Below are positions 1 through 13,955 of a stretch of DNA of 64,000 bases, piece by piece. Each line of letters begins with the position of its first letter. Position 1 is the first letter of the stretch. Origin of the DNA: Scylla paramamosain (lineage: Eukaryota; Arthropoda; Malacostraca; Decapoda; Portunidae). A model generated the notes under the pieces. That model was not told the DNA's origin and ran no database searches. It saw only the letters and a list, made by a program, of their open reading frames with translations. The position numbers were made by a program, and so were the translations under genes. The DNA is taken from positions 9,537,001 to 9,601,000 of the forward strand of contig NC_087178.1 of the NCBI RefSeq assembly GCF_035594125.1. The letters run 5' to 3'.

Positions 1-774
1 ATGAGTGTTTTTTTTAAGTTCTTTCAGTACCTAAAAGCTAAAACCCACAAATAACACTTTATTTAGAAAAAAAAAATAATTAAGAAAAAATTTAAAAAAT
101 TGCATTTTTTATTTATTTATTTATTTTATTTTTTTTGTTATTCATCCTTATAGGTACCGAGATGCCAAAATTCTGCCAAATTTCAGGGAATTTATGTTGA
201 AAAAAGAACATTACCAAAAGAGTTATTTATAGCTTTTTTTTTTCGGATTGTTATGTACCAAACCCTAAAGTGCATGCAAAGCCACCTATATAGGGAAGTT
301 AAACGACTTTACGAGAAACCTGTCTTTTCAGTGTTTTTCAGCATGTTAGGCACTAAAACGATAAATAATATGGAAGTCAGTCAATATGTGAATCCAAAAG
401 AAAATTACTGAAAACGTGTCTTTTCAGTGTTTTACGTAGAAAAACGCTAAAGCGAATGCAAACCAACCTTTATGAAGAAATAGAATAACATTACCAAAAA
501 GATATATTTTGAGTGTTTTTGACTACCTACATAAAAAATGCAAAAATGGATGTAAAGCACTCTATATTAGGAAACAAAAGGACATTACGAGAAACGTGTA
601 TAATGAGTGTTTTATAGTTTTAAAAGAACCACAAGGCAATAAACGCAAAAACTCGTGTATATAGAGAAATTTCTTACATACCAAAATGATGAAATGCATG
701 AATAACGCTTTTAATTGATAAACAGGACTACCTTACCAAATTGTGTATTTTGAGTGTTTTTCACATTCTTAGTT

Positions 775-1935
775 ACGAAAATGCCAAATTACATGCAAAA
801 CTACCTTCATGTGAGGAAAAAAAAAATGACATTACCAAAAAAGTGTCTTTTTAGTGTTTTTGAGCGTGATATGCAACAAAGTACTAAAAACCAGAACAAT
901 CACATTACATGGGAATAAAACCAACTTTTACGAAGAATTTGCCTTTAAGTGTTTTTTAACTCCTTACATACTGAATTGCTAAAACGTATGCAAAACACCC
1001 TTTATGGAGAAACAGAATAACATTATCAAAAACATGTATTTTGAGTGTTTTTGATCATGTAACCTATAAAAACGCTTAAATACATGTAAAGAACCCTATG
1101 TTTGTAAAACAAAAGGACATTAAGAAAATCGTGTATTATGAGTGTTTTTAAGTTCCTTAAGTACCAAAAAGCTAAAACCCACAGATAACATTCTTTATAT
1201 AGAGAAAAAAAAAATGTTTTTTTGTTATTCATCTTCATAGGTACCGAGATGCCAAAATTCTGACAAAATTCATGGAAATTTTATAAAAAAAAAATAATTA
1301 TAAAAAAATTATTTTATCTTTTTTCCGGAGTTATGTACAAACCTTGAAGTTTTTTACGAAAATGCCAAATTACATGCGAAACTGCCTTGATGTTGGGAAA
1401 AAAAAATGACATTACCAAAAAAGTGTCTTTTTAGTGTTTTTGAGCGTGATATGCAACAAAGCACTAAAAAGCAGAACAATCACATTACATGGGAATAAAA
1501 CCAACTTTTACGAAGAATTTGCCTTTAAGTGTTTTTTAACTCCTTACATACAGAATCGCTAAAACGCATGCAAAACACCCTTTATGGAGAAACAGAATAA
1601 CATTACCAAAAACATGTATTTTGAGTGTTTTTGATCATATAACCTATAAAAACGCTTAAATACATGTAAAGAACCCTATGTTTGTAAAACAAAAGGACAT
1701 TACGAAAATCGTGTATTATGAGTGTTTTTAAGTTCCTTAAGTACCAAAAAAGCTAAAACCCACAGATAACATTCTTTATATAGAGAAAAATTTATTTATT
1801 TTTTTGTTATTCATCTTCATAGGTACCGAGATGCCAAAATTCTGGCAAAATTCATGGAAATTTTATAAAAAAAAATCAATATAAAAAAATTTTTTTTCTT
1901 TTTTTCCGGAGTTATGTATTAACCTTGAAGTGCAT
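775..1935 (+). repeat. Tandem duplication of about 580 bp inside an HOR unit
   Basis: The stretch starting ACGAAAATGCCAAATTACAT at 775 starts again at 1,356, and the following m12-m1-m2-m3-m4-m5-m6 segment is nearly identical in both copies (for example AACAGAATAA ends at 1,020 and at 1,600). The junction lies inside m6, after ACCTTGAAGT, where copy 1 jumps back to m12. It spans six to seven monomers, about half an HOR. The related units near 24.4-26 kb and 36.8-38.5 kb show only one copy, so the duplication looks private to this unit and recent. Confidence 0.85.
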
Positions 1936-2284
1936 GCAAATCCACCTATATGGGGAAATTACACGACTTTACCAGAAACCTGTCTTTTGAGTGTTTTTCA
2001 GCAATTTCAATAATATTACTGAAAACGTGTCTTTTCAGTGATTTACGTAAAAAAACGCTAAAACGGATGTAAACCAACCAATATGAAGAAATAGAATAAC
2101 ATTACCAAAAAAAAAATATTTTGATGGGTTTTTGAGCTTGTTACCAGCAAAAAATGTAAAAATGGATGGAAAGCACTTTATATTGGCAAAGAACTTTATA
2201 TTGGCATTACGACAAACGTGTATGAGTGTTTTATAGTTTGACAAGAACCATAAGGTAAAAAACTCAAAAACTCGTGTACATAAA

Positions 2285-2450
2285 GAAGTTTCTTACATAC
2301 CAAAAAGCTGAAACTCATGAATAACACTTTCAATTTTAAAACAGAAATACCTCATGAAAAGTGTGTATTAGAAAAGTTTCTTACATACCAAAATGCTGAA
2401 ACTCATGAATAACACTTTTAATTTAGAAATAGACTAAACGTCTGTGTTTT
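2285..2450 (+). repeat. Duplicated m11 monomer
   Basis: The m11 monomer (AGTTTCTTACATACC followed by GCTGAAACTCATGAATAAC) occurs twice in a row here instead of once. The first copy ends in GTGTGTATTA and runs straight into the second. The same duplication is seen near 25,970-26,110, near 38,430-38,580, and reversed near 60,240-60,370, so it marks one HOR lineage. Confidence 0.85.
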
Positions 2451-4774
2451 GAGGTTTTTTTCACATTCTTAGTTACCAAAACCCCAAATTCCATGCAACA
2501 CTAGCTTTATGTGGGAAAACAAATAATATTACCAGAAAAGTGTCTTTTCAGTGTTTTTGAGCGTGTTAGGCAATAAAGCACTAAAAATCAGGGCATTCAC
2601 ATTTCATGGGAACAAAAACAACTTTTACCAAGATCTTGCCTTTAATTTTTTTTTATCTCATTACACACCAAAAAGCTAAAACGCATGCAGAACACTTTTT
2701 ATGGAGAAAAAGAATAAAATTACCAAAAACATATATTTTGAGTGTTTTTCATCATGTTATCTATAAAAACGCTTAAATACATGCAAAGAACCTTATGTTT
2801 GCGAAACGAAAGGACACTACGAGAAATGTGTATTATAGGTGTTTTTAAGTTCCTTAAGTACCAAAAAGCTAAAACCCATAAATAACACTTTTTATTTAGA
2901 AAAACAAAGTAAGAAAATAAAAAAATAGGATTTTTTTTTTTTGTTATTCATCTTCATAGGTACCGAGATGCTAAAATTCTTGGAAAATTCAGGGCTATTA
3001 TATGATAAAAGAAAATTATCAAAAACGTTAATTTTAGTTTTTTTTTTTTTTTTCGGACTGTTATGTACCAAACCTTAAAGTGCATCCAAAGAGAAAATTA
3101 AACGACCTTAACAGAAATCTGTTTTTTGAGTGTTTTTCAGCATAAAAAACGATAAATAGCACCAAAACGATAAATAATAAGGATCTCACTCTATATGTGA
3201 ATCCAAAACAAAATTGCTGAAAACGTGTTTTTTTGTGTGTTTTACGTAGAAAAACGCTAAAACGGATGCAAACCAACCAATATCAAGAAATAGAAAAACA
3301 TTACCAAAAAGGTATATTTTGAATGTTTTTGAGCTTGTTACCTACAAAAAACGCGAAAATTGATGCAAAGCACTCTATATTAGAAAACAAAAGGACTTTG
3401 CAAGAAAAGTGTATAATGAGTTTTTTTATAGTTCAAAAGAACCAAAAGGCAAAAAACACAAAAACTCGTGTATATGGAGAAGGTTCCTAGATACCAAAAT
3501 GCTGAAACTCATGAATAACACTCTTAATTGAGAAACAGAACAACCTTACTAAATGCGTGTATTTTGAGTGCTTTTTAACATTCTTAGTTACCAAAACCCC
3601 AAATTCCATGCGAAACAACCTTTATGTGAGAAAAAAATGACATTACCAGAAAAGTGTCTTTTAAGTGTTTTTGAGCGTGAGAGGCGATAAAGCACTAAAA
3701 AGCAGGGTAATCATATTACATTGGAATAACACCAATTTATACCAAAAACTTGCCTTTAAGTGTTTTTGAGCTCCTTATGTACCAAACCGCTAAAACGCAT
3801 GCAAAACAAACTTTATGGAGAAACAGAATAATATTACGAAAAATATGTATTTTGAGTGTTTTTGATCATGTTATCTTTAAAAACGCTTAAATACATGGAA
3901 AGAACCTTACGTTTGGGAAACGAAAGGACATTACGAGAAATATGTATTATGAGTGTTTTTTAGTTCCTTAAGTACCGAAAAGCTAAAACCCACAAATAAC
4001 ACTCTTTATTTACAAAAAATAAATAAATGAAAAATAAAAAAATAGGATTTTTTTTTTATTCATCTTCATAGGTACCGAGATGCCAAAATTCTGGGAAAAT
4101 TCCGGGCTATTATATGATAAAATAAAATTATAAAAAAAAGTTTTTTTTTGCTTTTTTTTTCGGACTGTTATATACCAAACCCTAAAGTGCATGCAAAGCC
4201 TCTTATATGAGGAAATTAAACGACCTAACCAGAAATCTGTCTTTTGAGTGTTTTTCAGCATGTTAGGCACCAAAATGATAAATAATAAGGAACTCACTTT
4301 ATATTGGAATCCAAAACAAAATTACTGAAAACGTGTCTTCCCAGTGTTTTACGTAGAAAAACGTTAAAATGGATGCAAACCAACCAATATTAAGAAATAG
4401 AAAAAAAAAACATAACCAAAAAGGTATATTTTGAGTGTTTTTGAGCTTGTTATCTACAAAAAAACGCTAATATTGATACAAAGGACTCTATTTTATGAAA
4501 CAAAGGGACATTGCGAGAAAAGGGTATAATGAGTGTATTATAGTTCAAAAGAACAACAAGGCAAAAAACGCAAAAACTCGTGTATATGGAGAAGTTTCCT
4601 AGATACCAAAATGCTGAAACTCATGTATAACACTCTTAATTGAGAAACAGAACAACTTTACTAAATGCGTGTATTTTGAGTGCTTTTCACATTCTTAGTT
4701 ACCAAAATCCTAAATTGCATGCGAAACCAGCTTTATGTGGGAAAAAAAATGACATTACCAGAAAAGTGTCTTTT

Positions 4775-5881
4775 GAGTGTTTTTGAGCGTGATAGGCAAT
4801 AAAGCACTAAAAAGCATGGGAATCACTTTACATGGCAATAAAATCATTTTTTACCAAGAACTTGGCTCTAAGTGTTTTGAGCTCCTTATATACCAAAACG
4901 CTAAAACGCATGCAAAACACACTTTATGGAGAAAGAGAATAGCATTACCAAAAACATATATTTTGAGTGTTTTTGATCATGTTACCAATAAAAACGCTTA
5001 AATACATGCAAAGAACCCTATTTTTGGGAAACGAAAGGACATTACGAGAAACGTGTATTATGAGTGTTTTTAAGATCACTATTTACCAAAAAGCTAAAAG
5101 CCACAAATAACACTCTTTATTGAGAAAAAATAAATAAATAAATACGATATTTTTTTCTTTCTTTTTTCATCTTCACAGGTACCTAGATGCCAAAATTTGG
5201 GCAAAATTCAGGAAATTATGAGTCAATTATCAAAAAAGTTAATTTTAGGTTTTTTTTTCGTACTGTTATGTACCAAACACAAAACTGCATGCAAAGCCAC
5301 TTATATGGGGAAATCAAACGTCTTTGCCAGAAAACTGTCTTATGAGTGTTTTTCAGCTTGTTAAGCACCATAACGGTAAATAATATGCAAGTCACTCTCT
5401 ATGGGAATGTAAAATAAAATTACTGAAAACGTGTCTTTTCGGTGTTTTACGTAGAAAAACGCTAAAACGGATGCAAAGCAACCAATAAGAAAAAATAAAA
5501 TAACATTACCAAAACGGTACATTTTGAGTGTTTTTGAGCTTGTTACCTACAAAAAACGCGAAAATGGATGCAAAGCACTCCCTATTGGGAAACAAAAGGA
5601 CATTACAAGAAACGTGTGTAATGAGTGTCTTATTATTTTTAAGCAAAAGAACTTCTGGTTCACAAGAATCAAAACGCAAAAAACGCAAAAACTCGTGTAT
5701 ATAAAGAAGTTTCTTAGATACCAAAATGCTGAAACTCATGAATAACAATATTAATTGAGAAACAGAACAACCTTACCATATGCGTGTATTTTGAGTGTTT
5801 TTCACATTCTTAGTTACCAAAACTCGAAATAGCACGCAAAACTATGTTGGAAAAAAAATGACATTACCAGAAGTGTCTTTT
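4775..5881 (+). repeat. Reference 12-monomer HOR unit (1,107 bp)
   Basis: A complete unit used here to define the order. Monomer anchors (the G of GAGTG or its equivalent) fall at 4,775 (m1, GCGTGATAGGCAATAAAGCA), 4,870 (m2, GAGCTCCTTATATACC), 4,965 (m3, GATCATGTTACC), 5,062 (m4), about 5,158 (m5, TTCATCTTCACAGGTACC), about 5,249 (m6, ACTGTTATGTACC), 5,344 (m7, CAGCTTGTTAAGCACC), 5,440 (m8, GTGTTTTACGTAGAAAAACG), 5,526 (m9, GAGCTTGTTACCTACAAAAA), 5,623 (m10), about 5,697 (m11, TTTCTTAGATACC) and 5,793 (m12, CACATTCTTAGTTACC). The next m1 starts at 5,882. Most monomers are 86-97 bp; m10 is shortened to about 74 bp. m4/m5 and m5/m6 carry long A and T runs where other monomers have unique sequence. 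Confidence 0.9.
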
Positions 5882-5907
5882 GAGTGTTTTTGAGCGTGTT
5901 AGGCAAT

Positions 5908-5935
5908 AAAAAAAAAAAAAAAAAAAAAAAAAAAA
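5908..5935 (+). repeat. Homopolymer A tract (28 bp) in m1
   Basis: Twenty-eight consecutive A replace the usual GCACTAAAAAG of m1, between AGGCAAT and CAGGGCAATCAC. Other m1 copies have only a five-A run, so this is a local slippage expansion. Confidence 0.9.
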
Positions 5936-8349
5936 CAGGGCAATCACATTACATGGGAATAAACCAACTTTTACCAAGAACGTGCCTTGAAGTGTTTTTG
6001 ACCTCCTTAGAAACCAAGACGCTAAAACGCATGCAAAAAACTCCTTTATGGAGAAGCAGAATAACATTACTAAAAACATGTGTTTTAAGTGTTTTGATCA
6101 TGTAACCTATAAAAACGCTTAAATACATGCAAAAAACCCTATGTTTGGGGAACGAAAGGACATTACGAGAAACGTGTATTAGGACCGTTTTTAAGTTCCT
6201 TAAGTACCAAAACGCTAAAACCCACAAATAACACTCTTTACAGAGAAAAAAAGAATAAAAAAAAAAAAAAAATAGCTTCTTTTTATATTGATTTTCATAG
6301 GTACCAAGATGCCAAAATTCTGCCAAAATTCAGGGAATTTATGTGGAAAAAAGAACATTATCAAAAAAGTTAATTATAGCTCTTTTTCGGATTTTTATGT
6401 ACCAAACTCTAAAGTGCATGCCACCTATATAAGGAAGTTAAACGACTTTACCAGAAACCTGTCTTTTCAGTGTTTTTCAGCATGTTAGGCACCGAAACGA
6501 TAAATAATATGGAAGTCAGTCAATATGTGAATCCAAAACAAAATTACTGAAAACATGTCTTTTCAGTGTTTTACGCAGAAAAACACTAAAACGGATGGAA
6601 ACCAACAAATATGAAGAAATAGAATAACATTACCAAAAAGTGTTTTTGAGCTTTTTATCTACAAAAAAAAAACGCGCAAATGGATGGTAAGCACTCTATA
6701 TAGGGAAGCAAAAGACGTTACGAGAAACGTGTATAATGAGCGTTTTATAGTTTCACAAGAACCACAAGGCAAAAAACGCAAAAATTCGTGTATATAGAGA
6801 AGTTTCTTACATATCAAAACGCTAAAACTCATGAATAACACTTTTAATTGAAAAACAGAACTACCTTACCAAATGTGTGTATTTTGAGTGTTTTTCACAT
6901 TCTTAGTTACGAAAATCCCAAATTACATGCGAAACTAGCTTTATGTTGGAAAAAAATGACATTACCAGAAAAGTGTCTTTTCAGTGTTTTTGAGCGTTAT
7001 ATGCAACAAAACACTAAAAAGCAGAACAATCACATTACATTGGAATAAAACCAAATTTTACGAAGAACTTGCCTTTAAGTGTTTTTTAACTTCTTACATA
7101 CCAAACCGCTAAACACATGCAAAACAACCTTTATGGAGAAATAGAATAACATTACCAAAAACATGTATTTTGAGTGTTTTTGATCATGTTACCTATAAAA
7201 TCGCTTAAATACATGCAAAGAACGCTATGTTTGTGAAACGAAAGGACATTACGAAAATCGTGTATTATGAGTATGTTTAAGTTCCTTAAGTACCAAAAAT
7301 CTAAACCCACAAATAACACTCTTTATAGAGAAAAAAAAAATAATAAAAAAAAAATAGATTTTTTTTTTGTTATTCATCTTCATAGGTACCGAGATGCCAA
7401 AATTCTGAGAAAATTCAGGGAAATTATGTGAAATTTTTTTTTTAGCTTTTTCCGGAGTTATGTACGAAACACGGAAGTGCATGCAAAGCAACCTATATGG
7501 GGAAATTACAAGACTTTACAAGAAACGTGTCTTTGTTTTCAGCTATTTCAACAATATTACTGAAAACTTGTCTTTTCAGTTTTAGCGTAGAACCCTAAAA
7601 CGGATGCAAACCAACCAATATGAAGAAATAGAATAACATTACAAAAAAGTTGAGTGTTTTTGAGCTTGTTACCTACAAAAAACGTAAAAATGAATGCAAA
7701 ACAGTCTGTATTGGGAAAAAAAAAGGATATTACAAGAAAATTGTATAATGAATGTTTTAATAGTTTTCAAGAACCATAAGGCAAAAAACGCAAAAACTCG
7801 TATATATGGAGAAGTTTCTTAGATACCAAAATGCTGAAACTCATGAATAATACTCTTAATTGAGAAACAGAACAATCTTAGGAAATGAGTGTATTTTGAG
7901 TGTTTTTTTTCACATTCTTAGTGGTCCAACCCCAAATTACATGCGAAATTGTGGAAAAAAAAATTACTAGAAAAGTGTCTTTTTAGTGATTTTCAGCGTG
8001 TTAGGTAATAAAGCACTAAAAAGCAGGTCAATCACATTACATGGGAATATAACCAACTTTTACCAAGAACTTGCCTTTAAGTTTTTTTAAACTCCTTAAA
8101 TACCAAAACGCTAAAACCCATGCAAAACACCCTTTATGGAAAAACAGAATAACATTCTCAAAAACATGTATTTTGAGTGTTTTTGGGCTTGTTACCAATA
8201 AAAACACCTAAATACATGCAAAGAATCCTATGTTTGGGAATGAAAGGACATTGCGAGGAATGTGTATTATGAGTGTTTAGAAGTTCCTTATGTACCAAAA
8301 AGCTAAAACCCACAAATAACACTCTTTATTGAAAAAAAAAAAAAACTTT

Positions 8350-8900
8350 TTTTTATTGATCTTCATAGGTACCAAGATGCCAAAATTCTGGCAAAATTCA
8401 TGAAAATTACGTGAAAAAGAATATTATGAAAAGGTTAATTTCAGCTTTTCTTTCGGACTGTTATGTACCAAACCCTAAAGTGTATGCAAAGCTACCTATA
8501 TGGGGAAATTAAACGACTTTACAAGAAACCCGTCTTTTGATGTTTTTTTTCAGCATGTTAGGCACCAAAACGATAAATAATATGGAAGTCACTCTATATG
8601 GGAATCCAAAACAAAATTACTGAAAACGTGTCTTTTCTGTGTTTTACGTAGAAAAACGCTAAAACGGATGGAAACCAACCAATATGAAGAAATAGAATAA
8701 CATTACGAAAAAGGTATATTTTGAGTGTTTTTGATCATGTTACCTATAAAAACGCTTAAATACATGCAAAGAACCTTATCTTTAGGAAACAAAAGAACAT
8801 TACGAGAAACGAGTATTATGAGTTTTTATACGTTCCTTAAGTACCAAAAATAAATAAATAAATGAAAAAATAGCATTTTTTTTATTAATCTTCATAGGTA
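8350..8900 (+). repeat. Half-length HOR unit (m8 joined to m3)
   Basis: Near 8,700 the sequence passes from m8 (ending GAATAACATTACGAAAAAGG) directly into m3 (GTTTTTGATCATGTTACC), skipping m9-m12, m1 and m2. The two m5 landmarks are only about 525 bp apart here. The join is in register between m8/m9 and m2/m3, as expected for unequal exchange between the two similar halves of the HOR. Confidence 0.85.
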
Positions 8901-10825
8901 CCGAGACGCCAAAATTCTGGCAAAATTCAGGGAATTTATGTGAAAAAAAATAAAAAAAGTTAATTTTAGCTTTTTTTTCAGACTGTTATGTACCAAACCC
9001 TAAACTGCATGTAGAGCCACCTATATGGGGAAATTAAACGACTTTACCTGAAACATGTCTTTTGCCTGTTTTTCAGTATGTTAGGCACCAAAACAATAAA
9101 TAATATGGAAGTCACTCTGTATGGAAATCCAAAGCAAAATTACTGAAAATGTGTTTTTTCAGTGTTTTACGTAGAAAAACGCTAAAACGAATGCAAATCA
9201 ACCAATATCATGAAATAGAATAATATTACCAAAAAAGGTATTATTTTTTGTTTTTGAGCGAAAATGGATGCAAATCTCTCTATATTGGGAAACAAAAGGA
9301 CATTACGAGAAACGTTTACAATGTGTTTTATGGTTTCACAAGAACCACAAGGAAAAAACAAGCAAAAACTCGTGTATATGGAGATGTTTCTTAGATACCA
9401 AAACGCTGAAATTCATGAATAACACTCTTAATTGAGAAACAGAACAACCTTACCAAATGCGTGTATTTTGAGTTTTTTTCACATTCTTAGTTACCAAAAC
9501 CCGAAATTACATGCGAAACTAGCTTTATGTGGGAAATAAATGACATTACCAGAAAAAAAGTGTCTTTTGAGTGTTTTTGAGCGTGTTAGGAAATAAAGCA
9601 CAAAAAAGCAGGGCAATGATATTACATCGGAATAAAACCAACATTTACCAAGAACTTGTCTTTAAGTGTTTTTCAGCTCCTTACATACCAAAACACTAAA
9701 ATGCATGCAAAACACCCTTTATGGAGAAACAAAATAACATTACGAAAAACATTAATTTTCAGTGTTTTTGATCTGTTACGTATAAAAACGCTTAAATACA
9801 TGCAAAGAAATCTATGTTTGGGAAACGAAAGGACATTACGAGAAACGTATATTATGAGTGTTTTTAAGTTCCATAAGTACGAAAAGAGTTAAAACCCACA
9901 AATAATACTCTTTATAGAGAAAATAGATAAATAAATAAAAACTAGGATATTTTTTTTTTGTTATTTATCTTCATAGGTACCGAGATACCAAAATTCTGGC
10001 AAAATTCAGGGAAATTATGTGAAAAAAATAATATTATGAAAAAAGTCAATTTTAGCTTCTTTTTTTTTTTCGGACTGTTATGTACCAAACCCTAAAGTGT
10101 ATGCAAAGCCACATATATGAGGAAATTAAACGACTTTACCAGATACCTGTCTTTTCAGTGTTTTTTCAGCAAGTTAGGCACCAAAACGATAAATAATATG
10201 GAAGTCACTCTATATGGGAATCCAAAACAAAATTACTGAAAACGTGTCTTTTTAGTGTTTTACTTAGAAAAACATTAAAACGGATGCAAACCAACCAATA
10301 TGAAGAAATAGAATAATATTACTAAAAAGTTATATTTTGAGTGTTTTTGAGCTTGTTACCTACAGAAAACGCGAAAATAGTTGCAAAGCACTCTATATTG
10401 GGAAAGAAAAGGACATTACGAGAAACGTATATAATGAGTGTTTTATAGTTTCACAAGAACCACAAGGCAAAACACGCAAAAACTCGTGTATATGGAGATG
10501 TTTCTTTTATACCAAAATGCTGAAATTCATGAATAACACTCAATTGAGAAACAGAACAACTTTACCAAATGGGTGTATTTTGAATCTTTTTAACATTCTT
10601 ACTTACCAAAACCCCAAATTGCATGCGAAACTAGCTTTATGTGTGAAAAAAAAATATTACCAGAAAAGTGTCTTTTGAGTTTTTTTTTCAGCATGTTAGG
10701 CAATAAAGCACTAAAAAGCAGGGCAATCACATTACATGGGAATAAAACCATCTTTTACCAATAACTTGCCTGGAAGTGTTTTTAAGCTCCTTACATACGA
10801 AAACGCTAAAACGCATACAAAACAA

Positions 10826-13800
10826 GTATTTTGAGTCTTTTGTAAGATTGTTAGGTAAAAAAACGCCTAGATGAATCGGAAGTACCCTATATGGGAAAAA
10901 TTTAAAGACATTACGAGAAACGTGTATTATAAGTGTTTTTGATTTTCTTAGTATCAAAAGGGTAAAACGCATGAAAACACTCTATATGGAGAAACAGAAC
11001 AATACTGCCAAAAAAAAAAAAAAAACGTGCATTTTGAGTGTTATGACATTGTTAGTTACCAAAAAGCCAAAATTCATGCAAAGACCCATATATAGATATA
11101 TGAAACGACTTTAAAAACGTATGAAAATACCATATATAGAGAAACAGAATACATTAACCAAAAACGTATATTTTGTGTGTTTTTTTTTTTTTTTTTAGCT
11201 TATTATGTACAAAATCGCCTGTCATCAAACAATTCACCCTGCATATGGAAATAAAAAGGACATTACGAGAAACGTTTGTTGTGTTTTTTTTTTTTTTTAT
11301 TACTTTCTTAAGTACCAAATCAGTACTTCAATAGTGCTCTGAAGAAAAAGAACAAACTTACCAAAAACGGATATTTTTTTACATTGATAATTACCAAAAC
11401 GCCAACATGCATGTAAATCACTACAAACTTGTCTTTTGTTATTTTTTGGGCGTGTTAGGCACCAAATCAGTAAGAAGCAACGAAATCACCCCATAGGAGA
11501 ATACAAAAGAACTTTACTAAAACGTGTCTTTAGAGTGTTTTTTTAGGTTCTTACGAACTAAAATGTCAAAATACATGCAAACACCCTGTTAGGTACCAAA
11601 GCACCAAAAACAGCCTATACGTATGAGGAAACGAAAGGACATGACAAAAAACGTGTATTATGAGTTTTTTTTTTTTTTTTAGCTTCTCAGGTACCAAAAC
11701 GCAAAAATGGAGAAAAAAAAAACTACTAAAATCGTGTAATTTGAATGTTTTCACATTGTCAGGTAGCAAAACACCATAATGCTTGCTCGCTATACGAGAA
11801 AATTAAACAACAATGTAAGAAATGTGTTTTTATGTGTTTTTCAGCGTGTTAGGCACGAAAACGCTAAATAGCATGGAAAGCACCTTATATAGAAATGCAA
11901 AATAATAAGCATGTCTTTTAAGTGTTTTAAACTTTTTACGTTCCAAAACGCTAAAAGACGTGCAACAAACACGAATAATCTTACCAAACAGAAAAAAAAA
12001 ACCTCACCAAAAATGTGTATTTTTAGTCTTTTTGAGTCTGTTACGTACATCATCTTAAAAATGCATTTAAAGCACCCTGTATGAGGAAACGATCGGACAT
12101 TACGAGAAACGTGCATTATCAGAATTTTGAGTCTCTTAGGTACCAAACACTAAACCGCCTGAATGAAAATTAAATATATTCTATATCTCTTAATAGAGAA
12201 ACAGAACATCACCAAAAACGTGTTTTTGTGTTTTTTTTTCCTTTTTTATGTACCAAAACGTCAAAATACATACAAAGCAATCTTTATGGGGAAATGGAAA
12301 GACGTTTGGAGAAACAAGTTTCATTTGTGTTTCTGAGCTTCCTAAGTAAGCTTCCTAAGTACCAAAACGCTAAAAAGGATGAATAGCACCCTATATAGAG
12401 AAAAAGAACAGCATTACTTAAAATCTTTATTTTGAGCGTTTTTCACATTATGTAGCAAAACATCATAATGCATGCAGATCCCTATATGAAGAAACAAAAC
12501 GATATTACAGGAAACGTGTCTTTTGAGTGTTTACTTGAGTGTTAGGAATCAAAATGCTAAAAAGCATTGAAAGCACCCTATTTGGCAATATAAAATAACA
12601 TTACCAAGAAAGTATCTTTAGAGTGTTTTTCACCTTCTTACATCCGAAATCGCAGAAAAGCATGCAAAACAACCTTTACGGAGAAACAAATTAGCATTAC
12701 CAAAAACTTGTATTTTGATTGTTTTTGTGCTTGTTAAGTATAAAAGTGCCAAATTACACGCAAAGCATCCTTCATGGAGAAAAGAAAGGACATTACGAGA
12801 AAAGTGTATTATGAGAGATTTTGAGCTTTTTAGGTACCCAGAGTCAAAAACACATGATTAGAACTTTATATGGAAAAATAACTCTACCGAAAACTTTTAC
12901 ATAAACTTTTGTTTTCATATTCTTAAGTACCAAAAGACAAAATGCATTGGAAGCCCCCTTTATCGGGAAACGAAACGACATTTTCATCAGCGTGTCTTTT
13001 GAGTGTTTTTCAACGTGTTAGACACCAGAACGCTAAAAAGCATGGAAAGCGCTCCATAAAGGAATACAAAATAACATTACTAGAATGCATACAAAGCACA
13101 TTTTATGGAGAAACAGAATAACATTACCAGAAACGTGTATTTTGAGTTTTTTTTTTTTTTATCTTACGTACAAAAAAAAAATAAATAAATGCATGCAAAG
13201 TATCCTAAATGGCGATACGAAAAGAAATAAAATGACACTTCATTTATCAGTGTTTTTGAGATTTTTAGGTAGCAAAATGCACAAACGCATGTATAACATT
13301 ATATATGAAGAAACAGAAGAACATTACCGAAAACGTATATTTTGAGCATTTTTCACATTGTTACGTAACAAAAACACCAAAATGCATGGAAATCACCCAA
13401 TATGGATAAAATAATGGACATTACGAAAAAGATGTAATATTAGTGTCTTTGAGCGTCTTAGGTACCAAACGCAAAAACTATTTAGTACCACTGTATATGG
13501 AGAAACAGAACATTACCAAAAACGTTTATTTTGAGTGTTTTTCACAATTTTATGCACCAAAACGTCAAAATGCCTCCAGAGCACCATCTATGGGGAGATA
13601 AAACGACATTTCCAGAAACATGTCTTTTGAGTGTTGATGAACGTGTTAGGTACCAAAGTTATAAAAAAAAAAAAACATTGAAAGCTACCTATATGAAAGA
13701 ACAAGACAACCAAAAATTTTTCTTTTGGGTATTTTCAGCTACTTACGTACCATAACGCTGAGATGTATGGAAAACACACTTTGCATGTGGAAACGAAAAG

Positions 13801-13955
13801 ACATTAGAAGAAACTTTTATAATGAGTGTTTTTTTTTTATTTCTTAGGTACCAAGACCTATTTGACGCATTGAAGAGCACTCTATATGGAGAAAAGAACA
13901 AAATTACCAAAAATGTGCTTTTTAAGTGTTTTTCACATTGTTAGGTACGAAAACA
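10826..13955 (+). repeat. Diverged non-HOR satellite, forward
   Basis: About 33 monomers of the same family in forward orientation, but without the m1-m12 order and without regular A/T blocks. Monomer types still tend to cycle: a GCGTGTTAGGCACC type, a CTTTTTACGTACC type with TTTATGGAGAAACAG, a GAGCTTGTTACGTAC type with GAAAGGACATTACG, a GTGTATTATGAG type, and a CACATTGTTAGGTACC type. The GTGTATTATGAG type or its variants appear near 10,925, 11,272, 11,652, 12,110, 12,800, 13,432 and 13,812, which fits a decayed 4-5 monomer cycle (about 380-480 bp with gaps). No gene-like open frame is present. This probably represents an older state of the family. Confidence 0.85.
13083..13790 (+). repeat. 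Left arm of a 0.7 kb inverted repeat
   Basis: Reads almost colinearly with the reverse complement of about 15,915-16,605. Shared private features include TAGAATGCAT next to AAGCACATTTTATG, ATCCTAAATGGCG, a stretch with CACTTCATTTATCAG, AGGTAGCAAAATGCACAAAC, ACTATTTAGTACCACTG, and CATAACGCTGAGATGTATG. The left arm has lost part of one monomer before TAGAATGCAT that the right arm keeps. Confidence 0.88.

Larger units (their letters stand above)
1..10825 (+). repeat. Forward 12-monomer HOR satellite array, block 1
   Basis: Head-to-tail satellite of the roughly 1.1 kb HOR in forward orientation (GAGTGTTTTTGAGC reads on the + strand). The m5 landmark (TTCATCTTCATAGGTACCGA or close variants) recurs near 150, 1,230, 1,820, 2,950, 4,065, 5,170, 6,295, 7,375, 8,365, 8,890 and 9,970, so about ten units are present. 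Units differ by subtype: near 150 and 6,295 they carry GGAAGTCAGTCAATATG in m7; near 2,950 and 4,065 they carry AAGGAACTCAC; near 5,170 the m5 has CACAGGTACC; near 8,365-9,970 they carry GGAAGTCACTCTATATGG. Short open frames occur on both strands, but they translate satellite monomers and show no domain or codon logic. The block ends where m2 runs into diverged, non-HOR monomers. Confidence 0.95.
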
